Origin: an uncultured Flavobacteriales bacterium
GTDB lineage: Bacteria > Bacteroidota > Bacteroidia > Flavobacteriales > Weeksellaceae
Direction: 5' to 3'
NCBI GenBank assembly: GCA_937973555.1
Contig: CALJKL010000019.1
Location: 62,001-126,000 of the forward strand
DNA length: 64,000 bases
Part shown: piece by piece, positions 8,918-18,140 of the stretch
How positions within the stretch are numbered: position 1 is the stretch's first letter
Layout: every line of letters begins with the position of its first letter
Notes under the pieces: model-generated
Seen by the model: only the letters and a program-made list of their open reading frames with translations
The model's database searches: none
Told to the model about the DNA's origin: nothing
Translations under genes and position numbers: made by a program

Positions 8918-10228
8918 TTATTGAACCGTCTTTCTACCAATAGATTTATAGTAAAAGCCGGTGTTTTGTATTTGTTCCATTGAGAACATGTTTCTGCCGT
9001 CAAAAATCACTTTGTTGCTCATTTTCTGAGCCATCAAGTTGAAGTTAGGATTTTTGAATTCGCTCCACTCCGTAGCAATCAAAAGACAATCTGCGCCTTC
9101 AAGTGCAGAATACATGTCTTTGGCATATTCTATCTTGTCTCCCAATATTTTTTTTACGTTATCTTCTGCAATGGCATCGTAAGCAACAATTTTTGTGCCT
9201 TTTTCAAGCAGTAATTCAATGTTGTCCAATGAAGAAGCTTCTCTTATATCGTCTGTGTTGGCTTTAAAAGCAAGTCCCCATAGGGCAATTTTCTTGCCGG
9301 CGATACTCCCTCCGAAGTATTTTTCAATTTCAGAAATTAAGATTACTTTTTGTTTTTTGTTGATGTCTTCAGTGGCCTCCAAAATTTTGAAATCGAAGTT
9401 TTCTTCCTTTCCAGATTTAATGAGGGCTTTCACGTCTTTGGGAAAGCAGCTTCCTCCATAGCCAATACCAGGAAATAAGAATCTATGCCCAATTCTATCA
9501 TCACTTCCCATGCCCAGTCTTACCTTGTCTACATCTGCCCCTACCTTTTCGCAATAATTAGCGATTTCATTCATAAAGGTGATTTTTACAGCTAGAAAAG
9601 AATTGGCGGCGTATTTGGTGAGTTCCGAAGATTTTTCATCCATAAAAATAATTGGAATGCCTGTATTGGTGAAGGGCTGATAGATTTTCGCCATAATTTC
9701 CTTGGCTTTTTCAGAGCTGGAGCCCACTACTACTCTTGCGGGATTCATGGAATCTTCTACAGCAAAGCCTTCTCTTAAGAATTCTGGGTTAGAAACCACA
9801 TCAAAAGAAAGGTCTGTTTTTGCGGAAATAGCATCTCTTACTCTATCTGCAGTGCCTACAGGTACGGTAGATTTGTTTACGATTACCTTGTAGTTGGTCA
9901 TCAGTTCACCAATGTCATTGGCAACCCCCAATACATAAGATAAATCTGCGCTGCCATCTTCTCCCGGAGGTGTTGGCAATGCAAGATATATAACATCAGA
10001 GTTGTCTAGAGCCTCTTTAAGATATGTGGTAAAAAATAACCTGTTGGCCTGTATGTTTCTCAAAAACATTTCTTCTAGACCAGGTTCATAGATAGGCACA
10101 ATGCCCTTTTTCATTCTCTCCACTTTTTTTTCATCAATATCTACACAGTATACTGTGTTTCCCAATTCTGCTAGAGTAGTGCCTGTTACAAGACCCACAT
10201 ATCCGGTACCTACGATTGATATATTCAA
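8918..10228 (-). CDS. ugd: UDP-glucose / nucleotide-sugar 6-dehydrogenase
   Basis: The 436-residue protein has the N-terminal NAD site GTGYVGLVTG, the STVPVGT motif, NPEFLREG, and GYGGSCFPKD with the catalytic cysteine at residue 261. This is the UDP-glucose/GDP-mannose dehydrogenase family, and the NPEFLREG and GGSCFPKD forms fit the UDP-glucose branch, which makes UDP-glucuronate. It is the first gene of the minus-strand operon, read from a -7 box at 10253-10260. The exact nucleotide sugar is inferred. Confidence 0.9.
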   Translation of the reverse strand: MNISIVGTGYVGLVTGTTLAELGNTVYCVDIDEKKVERMKKGIVPIYEPGLEEMFLRNIQANRLFFTTYLKEALDNSDVIYLALPTPPGEDGSADLSYVLGVANDIGELMTNYKVIVNKSTVPVGTADRVRDAISAKTDLSFDVVSNPEFLREGFAVEDSMNPARVVVGSSSEKAKEIMAKIYQPFTNTGIPIIFMDEKSSELTKYAANSFLAVKITFMNEIANYCEKVGADVDKVRLGMGSDDRIGHRFLFPGIGYGGSCFPKDVKALIKSGKEENFDFKILEATEDINKKQKVILISEIEKYFGGSIAGKKIALWGLAFKANTDDIREASSLDNIELLLEKGTKIVAYDAIAEDNVKKILGDKIEYAKDMYSALEGADCLLIATEWSEFKNPNFNLMAQKMSNKVIFDGRNMFSMEQIQNTGFYYKSIGRKTVQ

Positions 10229-10252
10229 AATTTTTTGTGTTTACAGTTTATG

Positions 10253-10260
10253 CAAAGTTA
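10253..10260 (-). promoter_or_regulatory. -7 box of the polysaccharide operon
   Basis: On the minus strand the sequence reads TAACTTTG, matching the Bacteroidota TAnnTTTG box, 25 bases before the ugd start. The matching TTTG at -33 is not clear. This probably drives all genes from ugd to the left window edge, since gaps between them are short or negative. Confidence 0.5.
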
Positions 10261-10313
10261 ATAAAAAATAGCTTCTCATGACATTTTGCATAAAGTTTTG
10301 ATAACCAACAAAC

Positions 10314-10345
10314 TTTGTGTTTTTGAAAATAATTGCGTATATTTG
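10314..10345 (+). promoter_or_regulatory. Promoter of rimP-nusA-infB
   Basis: TTTG at 10314-10317, a 20-base spacer and TATATTTG at 10338-10345 form a full Bacteroidota vegetative promoter. Transcription should begin near 10352, leaving a leader of about 70 bases that contains the hairpin at 10372-10396. Confidence 0.75.
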
Positions 10346-10371
10346 CCTCGGATTTACGGAAAAGAAATGAG

Positions 10372-10396
10372 AAGGCTTTTGAAAAAAGCCTTTTTT
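10372..10396 (+). terminator. Terminator-like hairpin in the rimP leader
   Basis: AAGGCTTTT (10372-10380) pairs with AAAAGCCTT (10384-10392) across a three-base loop and is followed by a T run, the form of an intrinsic terminator. It lies between the promoter and the rimP start, so it could act as an attenuator of the operon, which encodes the termination factor NusA. No competing antiterminator helix was identified by eye. Confidence 0.6.
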
Positions 10397-10423
10397 CGTA
10401 GCGTAAATTCAACAAATAATGCT

Positions 10424-10891
10424 ATGGATTTTAGGAAAAAAGTAGAGCAACTTGTACAAGATTTTTTGGATACCCGAGAAGATTTATATCTTGTGGAGTT
10501 GAAGATTTCGGCAGGAGATGACGTTACGGTAATCTTAGATGGTGATCAAGGCTTAAGCCTTCAGGATTGTTTGGATGCGAGCAGGGCTATAGAATTCAAT
10601 TTAGATAGAGAAGAGCATGATTTTTCTTTACAGGTGATGAGCCCGGGTTTGAGTGAGCCGCTTAAGTTCCCTCGTCAATACAAGAAAAATATAGGAAGAG
10701 AGCTGGAGGTATTACAGAATGATGGAGAGAAAATTCAGGGCGAAATTACCGCAGTGGATGATGAAAATGTAACACTCACTTTGCGATATAGAAGACCAAA
10801 ATTGGTAGGGAAAGGTAAAGAAGATGTGGTGGAGGAAAAACAAATACCGTATACGGAGATTAAAAAAGCATTGATAGTAATAAAATTTTAG
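10424..10891 (+). CDS. rimP: Ribosome maturation factor RimP
   Basis: RimP helps assemble the 30S subunit. The sequence LYLVELKISAGDDVTVILDGDQGLS with the later LQVMSPGLSEPL is characteristic (N-terminal RimP domain followed by a C-terminal SH3-like domain). I place the start at ATG 10424 (155 residues); the open frame extends upstream to 10286, but that extension would cross the promoter and the leader hairpin and lacks family similarity. It precedes nusA and infB, the usual order for this operon in many bacteria. Confidence 0.9.
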   Translation: MDFRKKVEQLVQDFLDTREDLYLVELKISAGDDVTVILDGDQGLSLQDCLDASRAIEFNLDREEHDFSLQVMSPGLSEPLKFPRQYKKNIGRELEVLQNDGEKIQGEITAVDDENVTLTLRYRRPKLVGKGKEDVVEEKQIPYTEIKKALIVIKF

Positions 10892-10934
10892 TTTAATATC
10901 ATTTAAACATTTAACTTTAAATAAAAAATTTAAA

Positions 10935-12170
10935 ATGGACAATTTAGCGTTGATTGAATCCTTTGGTGATTTTAAAGACGAAAAAGGAATTAGTAAGATT
11001 GATTTGATGGCGATTATTGAAGATTCGTTGAAAACTCTTTTGAGAAAAAGATACGATTCTGATGACCATTTCGACGTGATTGTAAATCCTGATAAAGGAG
11101 ATTTTCAGATATTTTTGAACAAAACCATCGTAGAAGACGAAATGTCTGAAGATGATGATTTGGAAATTGAAATTTCTGAAGCTAAAAAGATAGACCCTAC
11201 TTTCGAAGTGGGTGAAGAATATACACAGGAAATCCCGGTGGCACAATTGGGAAGAAGAAATATTTTAACGCTGAAACAGATTTTGGCAACCAAGCTTCAG
11301 GAGCATAATAATGCTATGCTTTATGAACAATTCAGAGACAAAATTGGTGAAGTAGCAGTGGGAGAAGTACACCATATTCGTCACAAGCATGTGATTTTGT
11401 TGGATGACGAAGGAAACGAATTTATTTTACCGAAAGAAAACCAGATTCCGTCAGATTTCTTCAGAAAAGGAGATAATGTAAGAGCGGTGATTGAAAGTGT
11501 AGATTTTAAAGGATCTAAACCTCAGATCATTGTTTCCAGAACGGCACCTAAATTCCTTGAAAAATTATTAGAATTGGAAATTCCTGAAATCCAGGATGGT
11601 ACCATTATCCTTAAAAAAGTAGTAAGAATACCTGGTGAAAAAGCAAAAATTGCTGTAGATGCCTATGACGATAGAATAGACCCGGTAGGTGCTTGTGTAG
11701 GTGTTAAGGGTTCTAGAATTCACGGAGTAGTAAGAGAATTAAGAAATGAAAATATTGATGTAATCCAATGGTCTAAAAATCCTGAAATTATGGTGAAAAG
11801 AGCCTTAGGAAATGTAACCATCAATAAAATAGATATCAACGAACAAGGCAATTACGCACTTGTGTATACCCCTGTAGAAGAAATTTCTAAGGTTATCGGG
11901 AAGCAAGGTCAAAACATTAGATTGGCATCATGGCTTTCTGGTTATGAGATAGATGTTTACAGAGAGAAACAGGCAGATGATGATGTAGAATTGGTAGAAT
12001 TCAATGATGAGATAGAAGAATGGATTATTAATGAATTCAAAAAGGTAGGTTTGGAAACGGCTAAAAGTGTTTTAGACAAAGACACCGCAGCTTTGGTAAA
12101 TATGACGGATCTTGAAGAAGAAACCATAGAAGAGGTGAAAAGCATCCTTAAAGAAGAGTTTGAAGATTAA
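10935..12170 (+). CDS. nusA: Transcription termination/antitermination factor NusA
   Basis: NusA binds RNA polymerase and nascent RNA and controls pausing, termination and antitermination. The 411-residue protein has the N-terminal polymerase-binding domain (about 1-130), an S1 domain (about 135-205) and two KH domains, with KVVRIPGEKAKIAVDAYD and GVKGSRIHGVVRELRNENID as clear KH-region motifs. The second KH has VIGKQGQNIRLAS. The C-terminus is short and acidic, without the extra repeats of E. coli NusA. It lies 43 bases after rimP and 71 before infB. Confidence 0.96.
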   Translation: MDNLALIESFGDFKDEKGISKIDLMAIIEDSLKTLLRKRYDSDDHFDVIVNPDKGDFQIFLNKTIVEDEMSEDDDLEIEISEAKKIDPTFEVGEEYTQEIPVAQLGRRNILTLKQILATKLQEHNNAMLYEQFRDKIGEVAVGEVHHIRHKHVILLDDEGNEFILPKENQIPSDFFRKGDNVRAVIESVDFKGSKPQIIVSRTAPKFLEKLLELEIPEIQDGTIILKKVVRIPGEKAKIAVDAYDDRIDPVGACVGVKGSRIHGVVRELRNENIDVIQWSKNPEIMVKRALGNVTINKIDINEQGNYALVYTPVEEISKVIGKQGQNIRLASWLSGYEIDVYREKQADDDVELVEFNDEIEEWIINEFKKVGLETAKSVLDKDTAALVNMTDLEEETIEEVKSILKEEFED

Positions 12171-12241
12171 TTTTTTTTGATCCATTTTTATTAAATTAAC
12201 AAATAATAATTGGCGATAAGCCTAAAAGCAATAAATAATCA

Positions 12242-15025
12242 ATGCCAAAAATTAGATTAAATAAAGCGGTAAAGGAGTTCAATATTTCAATGTCCAGATT
12301 GGTAGAGTTTCTACATGCAAAAGGATTTGAAGTAGAGAGCAATCCAAACGCTCAATTGGAAGAAGCGGCATATTCTGCATTAGAAGCTGAGTTTGCAAAA
12401 GACAGTGAACAGCGAAAAGCCTCTCATGAAGTAGTGATTTCTAAAGTTCCGGATGAAAAGCTGGAAATAGAGCCGTTGAAACCTGAGGTGATAAAAGCCA
12501 AAGCAGATGCTCTTGGTGAAACCAAGATTGTGGGCAAAATAGATCTTGAGCCTCAAAAAACGGCGGAGCCTGTGGTAGAAGAAGCACCTAAGCAGGAGGT
12601 TAAAAAAGAAGAAAAACCAGAAGTTAAGATATTAGATAAAATAGATCTAAGCACTATAGAATCTAATAAGCCAAAACCATCTCCTAAGAAGGTAGAGGCG
12701 CCTAAACCACAAGCGGAGCCCAAAATGGAGAAAAAACCGGAAGTGAAAGCTGAGGTTGAAAAAGCTCCTGTAAAAGAAGTACCTACTCCCGTTAAATCTG
12801 AAGAGCCAGAAAAAATACAAACGATTTATCAGAAATTGGATGGGCCAAAGATTGTTTCTACAGAAAAAATAGATTTAACACAATTTCAAAATAGACCTTC
12901 AAAACCAGATAATTCTAAGAAAAAACAAAGAAAGAGAATTACCAAAGAAGGGCAGGCTCCTCAACAAGGACAAGGTCAAAATACTGGTGGCACTCAAACA
13001 GGTGAAAGAAAACCTTTTGGCAACCGTCCTCCACAGCAAGGAGGTGGAGCAGCACAAGGAAACAGAAATAAAGGGCCTCAAAAAGGAAAGGGCAGAGAAA
13101 GAGTAATGCCTGTGGAGCTTTCTGATGAGGATATCAAAAACCAAATCAAAGAAACCTTAGAAAAACTAACTAACAAAGGCGGTAAGTCTAAAGGTTCTAA
13201 ATACAGAAAAGAAAAAAGAACATTCCGTAGAGAGCAAGATGAGCTTCAGCAAGAACTAGAAGCTGCGGACAGAACATTGAAGGTAACAGAATTTATTACC
13301 GTTTCAGAATTAGCAGCGTTAATGGACGTAAGTGCTACGGAAGTTATTTCTGCATGTTTCTCACTTGGGGTAATGGTAACCATGAACCAAAGGCTAGAAG
13401 CAGATACCTTAACTTTGGTAGCAGATGAATTTGGATACAAAATCGAATTTGCAGATGCGGATTTAGAAGCAGATTCAGAAGAAGAAGTAGAAGATACAGA
13501 AGAGGATTTGTTGCCAAGAGCACCAATTGTTACCGTAATGGGTCACGTAGACCACGGTAAAACATCCTTGTTGGACTACATCAGAAAAACGAATGTTATT
13601 GCCGGAGAAAGTGGAGGGATTACCCAGCACATTGGAGCATATAATGTGAAATTGGAAAGTGGAGAAAGAATCACATTCTTAGATACACCAGGTCACGAGG
13701 CGTTTACCGCGATGAGAGCAAGGGGTGCACAGATTACCGATATTGTAATTATCGTTGTAGCAGCCGATGATGATGTAATGCCACAAACCAAAGAAGCTAT
13801 TGCGCACGCGCAAGCTGCTGGAGTACCAATGATTATTGCTATCAATAAGGTTGATAAGCCAAATGCTAATCCAGATAAGATTAGAGAGCAACTTTCTGCC
13901 ATGAATATATTGGTAGAAGAATGGGGAGGAAATGTGCAGTCTCAAGAGATTTCAGCGAAATTTGGTAACAATGTAGATGCATTATTGGAGAAAGTATTGC
14001 TTCAGGCAGAAATTTTAGAATTAAAAGCCAACCCAAATAAAAATGCTAACGGGGTAGTTATTGAAGCTTCTTTAGACAAAGGAAGAGGTTATGTTTCTAC
14101 GATGTTGATACAAGGAGGAACCCTAAGAGTAGGTGATTATGTAGTGGCGGGTAAAAACCATGGTAAGGTAAAAGCCATGCTAGACGAAAGAGGAAAGCAA
14201 ATGGAAGAAGCAGGACCTTCTAAACCAGTTACTATTTTAGGACTAGATGGTGCACCTACCGCTGGGGATAAATTTAAAGTATACGAAGACGAAAGAGAGG
14301 CAAAAACAATAGCCAATAAGCGTGAGCAACTTCAAAGAGAGCAAACCATCAGAACCAAAAAACACCTTACTTTGGATGAATTGGGAAGAAGAATTGCACT
14401 TGGAGATTTCAAAGAATTGAACATCATCCTAAAAGGAGACGTGGACGGTTCTGTGGAAGCGCTTTCAGATCAGTTACAAAGACTTTCTACCGAAGAGATC
14501 AGCGTGAATATCATTCACAAAGGAGTTGGGCAAATTACCGAATCTGATGTATTGTTAGCTGCTGCTTCTGATGCCATTATGATCGGTTTCAACGTTAGAG
14601 CAGGAGCCAGCGCCAAGGATTTAGCGGATAGAGAAGAAATAGAAATAAGAACCTATTCTGTAATCTATGCTGCTATCGATGAGGTGAAGGAGGCCATGGA
14701 AGGGATGTTATCTCCTGAAATCAAAGAACAGGTAATTGGTAATGTAGAAATTAGAGAGACCTTTAAAATCTCTAAAGTGGGTACCATTGCGGGTTGTATG
14801 GTGATTAACGGTAAGGTGACTAGAAATTCTAAAATAAGACTCCTAAGAGATGGAATCGTAAAATTCGATGGAGAACTAGAATCATTAAAGCGTTTTAAAG
14901 ACGATGTAAAAGAAGTAACCAAAGGTTATGAATGTGGTTTGAACATCAAAGGTTATAACGATATTGAAGTAGGAGATATCTTAGAGGTTTATGAAGAAAT
15001 AGCCGTTAAGAAAAAACTGAAATAA
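12242..15025 (+). CDS. infB: Translation initiation factor IF-2
   Basis: IF-2 is the GTPase that brings initiator tRNA to the 30S subunit. Residues 1-55 form an IF2_N domain, followed by a long charged, Pro/Glu/Lys- then Gln/Gly-rich linker to about 310, then a second IF2_N-like segment near 345-400. The G1 motif GHVDHGKT is at 434-441, with DTPGHE (G3) and NKVD (G4) downstream. At 927 residues it has the extended N-terminus common in Bacteroidota. It is the last gene of the operon, closed by a strong terminator. Confidence 0.97.
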   Translation: MPKIRLNKAVKEFNISMSRLVEFLHAKGFEVESNPNAQLEEAAYSALEAEFAKDSEQRKASHEVVISKVPDEKLEIEPLKPEVIKAKADALGETKIVGKIDLEPQKTAEPVVEEAPKQEVKKEEKPEVKILDKIDLSTIESNKPKPSPKKVEAPKPQAEPKMEKKPEVKAEVEKAPVKEVPTPVKSEEPEKIQTIYQKLDGPKIVSTEKIDLTQFQNRPSKPDNSKKKQRKRITKEGQAPQQGQGQNTGGTQTGERKPFGNRPPQQGGGAAQGNRNKGPQKGKGRERVMPVELSDEDIKNQIKETLEKLTNKGGKSKGSKYRKEKRTFRREQDELQQELEAADRTLKVTEFITVSELAALMDVSATEVISACFSLGVMVTMNQRLEADTLTLVADEFGYKIEFADADLEADSEEEVEDTEEDLLPRAPIVTVMGHVDHGKTSLLDYIRKTNVIAGESGGITQHIGAYNVKLESGERITFLDTPGHEAFTAMRARGAQITDIVIIVVAADDDVMPQTKEAIAHAQAAGVPMIIAINKVDKPNANPDKIREQLSAMNILVEEWGGNVQSQEISAKFGNNVDALLEKVLLQAEILELKANPNKNANGVVIEASLDKGRGYVSTMLIQGGTLRVGDYVVAGKNHGKVKAMLDERGKQMEEAGPSKPVTILGLDGAPTAGDKFKVYEDEREAKTIANKREQLQREQTIRTKKHLTLDELGRRIALGDFKELNIILKGDVDGSVEALSDQLQRLSTEEISVNIIHKGVGQITESDVLLAAASDAIMIGFNVRAGASAKDLADREEIEIRTYSVIYAAIDEVKEAMEGMLSPEIKEQVIGNVEIRETFKISKVGTIAGCMVINGKVTRNSKIRLLRDGIVKFDGELESLKRFKDDVKEVTKGYECGLNIKGYNDIEVGDILEVYEEIAVKKKLK

Positions 15026-15044
15026 AATTTTAAAAAAGATCAAA

Positions 15045-15072
15045 ATGTCCCGTTTTTACGGGATATTTTTTT
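15045..15072 (+). terminator. Terminator of rimP-nusA-infB
   Basis: ATGTCCCGT (15045-15053) pairs with ACGGGATAT (15058-15066), with one G-T pair and a TTTT loop, followed by a run of Ts. It lies 20 bases after the infB stop. Confidence 0.85.
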
Positions 15073-15113
15073 ATCAAAACGTATAATTTAGATTCATTCT
15101 AAATAAAAAAAAT

Positions 15114-15149
15114 GCACCAAAAAAAATTTCAAATAAAGGTGCTTTTTTT
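15114..15149 (+). terminator. Second, orphan terminator-like hairpin
   Basis: GCACC (15114-15118) pairs with GGTGC (15138-15142) over a 19-base A-rich loop, followed by seven Ts. The A run on the left would make a T run on the other strand, so it could work in both directions. It may back up the infB terminator. The rest of the 295-base gap to susC holds only the susC promoter region. Confidence 0.4.
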
Positions 15150-15239
15150 ATTTGATTTTATGATTATGTGCATTTAAAGCACAGCTTAATTTTCATATTG
15201 TAAATTTTTTTAAAAAAATAATGTGAAATACACATCAAT

Positions 15240-15319
15240 ATGTTAAATTTTTTGGGATATCAATTTGTTCATGTTAAAATTAATTAACATTTTTGCTTCA
15301 AAATATTAAATAATGTTAA
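15240..15319 (+). promoter_or_regulatory. Four ATGTTAA sites before susC
   Basis: The heptamer ATGTTAA occurs at 15240-15246, 15271-15277 and 15313-15319, and inverted as TTAACAT at 15284-15290. The second and inverted copies form a 7-6-7 inverted repeat lying in the spacer of the predicted susC promoter. A short ATGTG-N5-CACAT repeat lies at 15221-15235. These are candidate operator sites; no regulator gene is adjacent. Confidence 0.4.
15264..15295 (+). promoter_or_regulatory. Candidate susC promoter
   Basis: TTTG at 15264-15267, a 20-base spacer and CATTTTTG at 15288-15295 (one mismatch to TAnnTTTG) give a near-consensus promoter 25 bases before the susC start. Confidence 0.5.
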
Positions 15320-15320
15320 T

Positions 15321-18128
15321 ATGAATGTAAAATTAAAAGTGTTAACCGCAGGTGTTCTTTTCTTTTTTGGAGGCCAAGCAGTATTGGCTCAAAAAAAGAG
15401 TGACTCGGTAAAAAATGAAAAATCTATTGATGAGGTAGTAATTGTTGGTTTTGGACAAAAAAAATCAGTGAAGGAAGTTACAGGCTCAGTATCAAGTATT
15501 AAATCAGAATCCATTCAGGATGTTCCGGTGGCGTCTATTGATAAGATGCTACAAGGAAGAGTGACTGGTGTTCAAACGGGGAATTCGTCTGGACAGCCGG
15601 GAGGTATGGCTAGTGTAAGGGTAAGAGGTATTTCCTCTATTAATGGTGTGGTGTCGCCTATCTATATTTTAGATGGGGTGAGAATTGCCAACGGAGATCT
15701 TACTACTGCCAATACAACGGCTAACATTCTTGCCAACTTGAATCCAGATGATGTAGAGAGTGTTACCGTTCTTAAAGATGCAGTTTCAACTGCTGTTTAT
15801 GGTGCTGATGCTGGTGCAGGTGTTATTGTAATTACTACAAAATCTGGTAAAAAAGGTAAACCTAAATTTAATTTGTCTTATAACATGGGCTACAATGACA
15901 AAGCAGTGAAGCAGCATGAAAGATTTAAGACAGCAGATTGGCTTACTTACATGGCAGACTCTTATAATAATAGATATGGAACTACCTACACAGGAGATAC
16001 TTTTGCAACCGCACTAGGATCTGCTATCGTAGATAAAAATAGTGATACTAATTGGGCAGATGCAGCAAGCCAAAGAGGGGTTCAGCAAAATGCTGATTTC
16101 AGTATGTCTGGCGGAAGCGATAAAATGACGTATTATACCTCTGCTAACTATTTCAACCAAGAAAGTATCGTAAGAAATTCTTATTTCAAAAGATTGGCTT
16201 TCACCAATAAAGTAGCTTATCAGGTTTCTGATAAATTTAAATTAACTACTGATATTCAGTTTTCATATTCTAAATTGAATACATTAAGTGAAGGTGGAGC
16301 TTTTGCTAACCCTATTTTAGCGCAATATTTTAACAGACCTACTGATCCGATGAGAAATGCGGATGGAAGCTGGTACTGGAATGCATCTACCGGAAGACTT
16401 TCTAACAGTATGTTTAACCCTGGAGCGATTGTAGATATGAACTACAGTACTGCGGGTACTTTCAGAACTTATGCCAATTTTGGGGTAGAGTATAAAATAT
16501 TGAAAAACTTAACCTATAAGTTTGTATTCTCTCCAGAATATATTCAAATTGAAGAAGACAGATATTGGAATCCTATTCATGGAGACGGAAGAAACTATGG
16601 TGGGTACCAAAGAACTTCTAATAATAGATATTTCAACTTTAACGTTCAAAATATCTTAGATTATACTTATAAAACAGGATTGCATAATTTTGGTGCATCA
16701 TTTATTCAGGAAGCATATAAAACAGATAATAAATTCTTATCTGCTACAGGTATTACTGTAGGTACTCCTACTTTGCAGACGCTTTCTAACTTTGTGGTAC
16801 CTTACGGATATTCTGGTTCTGCAGGAGTCTCTTCTAGATATGGTTATGCTGTTACAGGTCATTATGATTATAACAGATTGGCATTATTAGATGCATCTTA
16901 CAGAAGAGACGTTCTTTCTCAATTTATGCCAGGAAACAAGGCTGGAAATTTCTGGTCTATTGGGGTAGGTTTAGACTTGGCAAAATTAAACTTCATGGAA
17001 AAGTATGAAGCAATCTCTATGTTTAAATTCAGAACATCTTATGGTAAATTAGGAAACCAGGTTGCTGCCAATCCATATGCACTTTATAACTATAACACCA
17101 ATTATAATGATTATGCTGCGGCAACTTATTCTGGTGTTAATAACCCTAACCTAAGATGGGAAACTGTAAATCCTTTCAATGCTGGGGTAGATGTAGGTCT
17201 ATTTAACGATAGAATTACTTTAAGTGCAGAATATTATAACAAGAAGACAAAAGACTTGATTTATAACTTGCCTTTACAAACTTCTCAAGGGTTAACGTCT
17301 TATTCAGAAAACATCGGTTCTTTGGTGAACAGAGGTTTTGAATTTGCTGTAAATTCTGTAATCTTGAAAGGAGATAAAAATTCTTTGAGATGGACTTTAG
17401 GAGTTAATTTATCTACACTTGACAACGAAATTACGGAGCTATATGGTGGTACTGTAAACGGTGGTACTACTACTCTTAGGGTAGGAGAAGGTGTAAGAAC
17501 ATGGTACCTTCGTAAGTGGGCTGGTGTAGATGCTGCTACTGGTGCTGCACTATGGTATGTAAATGGTGTAGACGGTGCTACTACTACAAATTACAATGCT
17601 GCACAGCAAGCTGTACAGGGATCTATGCTAAATAAAATTTATGGTGGTGCAAATACAACTTTATCTTATAGAGGATTTGCTTTAGACCTGCAATTTGCAT
17701 ACGGATTTGGATCTAAAATTTACGATGACTGGGCAGTGTATACTTATTCTGACGGACAGTATACTTCAAGTTACCCAGGATATGGTGATGTCTTTGGAGA
17801 TTACTGGACTCCTACCAACATAGGAGCTTCTAATCCTAAACCAATATATGGTAATGCAACTTTATCAAACAGAGCTTCAACAAGATTCTTGTATAAAGGA
17901 GATTATATCAGATTAAGCAATGCTAAATTGGGATATACTTTTAATGGTCAATATCTTAAAAATGCAGGAATTGGAAGCCTTCAGGTTTATGTAATGGCTA
18001 ACAATGCATATACCTATCTGTTTGACAAAAAATTGAAATTTGACCCTGAGGTAAACATTGCTGGTGCTTCTAACTTAGGATTGCCAATACTCAAGTCATA
18101 TTTATTCGGATTTAGTGTAAATTTCTAA
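15321..18128 (+). CDS. SusC/RagA-family TonB-linked outer membrane transporter
   Basis: The 935-residue protein imports a ligand through the outer membrane using energy from TonB. A signal peptide spans about residues 1-24 (ending VLAQ); the TonB-box region DEVVIVGFGQKK follows at 38-49, then the plug with IYILDGVRIANG and VTVLKDAVSTAVYGADAGAG typical of SusC. The rest is a beta barrel ending in an aromatic residue (SVNF). The carboxypeptidase-D-like domain that often precedes the plug is absent. It pairs with the SusD gene 12 bases downstream. No glycoside hydrolase, sensor or anti-sigma gene is nearby, so the ligand is unknown. Confidence 0.95.
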   Translation: MNVKLKVLTAGVLFFFGGQAVLAQKKSDSVKNEKSIDEVVIVGFGQKKSVKEVTGSVSSIKSESIQDVPVASIDKMLQGRVTGVQTGNSSGQPGGMASVRVRGISSINGVVSPIYILDGVRIANGDLTTANTTANILANLNPDDVESVTVLKDAVSTAVYGADAGAGVIVITTKSGKKGKPKFNLSYNMGYNDKAVKQHERFKTADWLTYMADSYNNRYGTTYTGDTFATALGSAIVDKNSDTNWADAASQRGVQQNADFSMSGGSDKMTYYTSANYFNQESIVRNSYFKRLAFTNKVAYQVSDKFKLTTDIQFSYSKLNTLSEGGAFANPILAQYFNRPTDPMRNADGSWYWNASTGRLSNSMFNPGAIVDMNYSTAGTFRTYANFGVEYKILKNLTYKFVFSPEYIQIEEDRYWNPIHGDGRNYGGYQRTSNNRYFNFNVQNILDYTYKTGLHNFGASFIQEAYKTDNKFLSATGITVGTPTLQTLSNFVVPYGYSGSAGVSSRYGYAVTGHYDYNRLALLDASYRRDVLSQFMPGNKAGNFWSIGVGLDLAKLNFMEKYEAISMFKFRTSYGKLGNQVAANPYALYNYNTNYNDYAAATYSGVNNPNLRWETVNPFNAGVDVGLFNDRITLSAEYYNKKTKDLIYNLPLQTSQGLTSYSENIGSLVNRGFEFAVNSVILKGDKNSLRWTLGVNLSTLDNEITELYGGTVNGGTTTLRVGEGVRTWYLRKWAGVDAATGAALWYVNGVDGATTTNYNAAQQAVQGSMLNKIYGGANTTLSYRGFALDLQFAYGFGSKIYDDWAVYTYSDGQYTSSYPGYGDVFGDYWTPTNIGASNPKPIYGNATLSNRASTRFLYKGDYIRLSNAKLGYTFNGQYLKNAGIGSLQVYVMANNAYTYLFDKKLKFDPEVNIAGASNLGLPILKSYLFGFSVNF

Positions 18129-18140
18129 AATTAAAGGAAA

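Noticed and set aside
10286..10423. Upstream extension of rimP
   Set aside because: It starts before the promoter and covers the leader hairpin; the family begins at the MDFRKKVEQ position.
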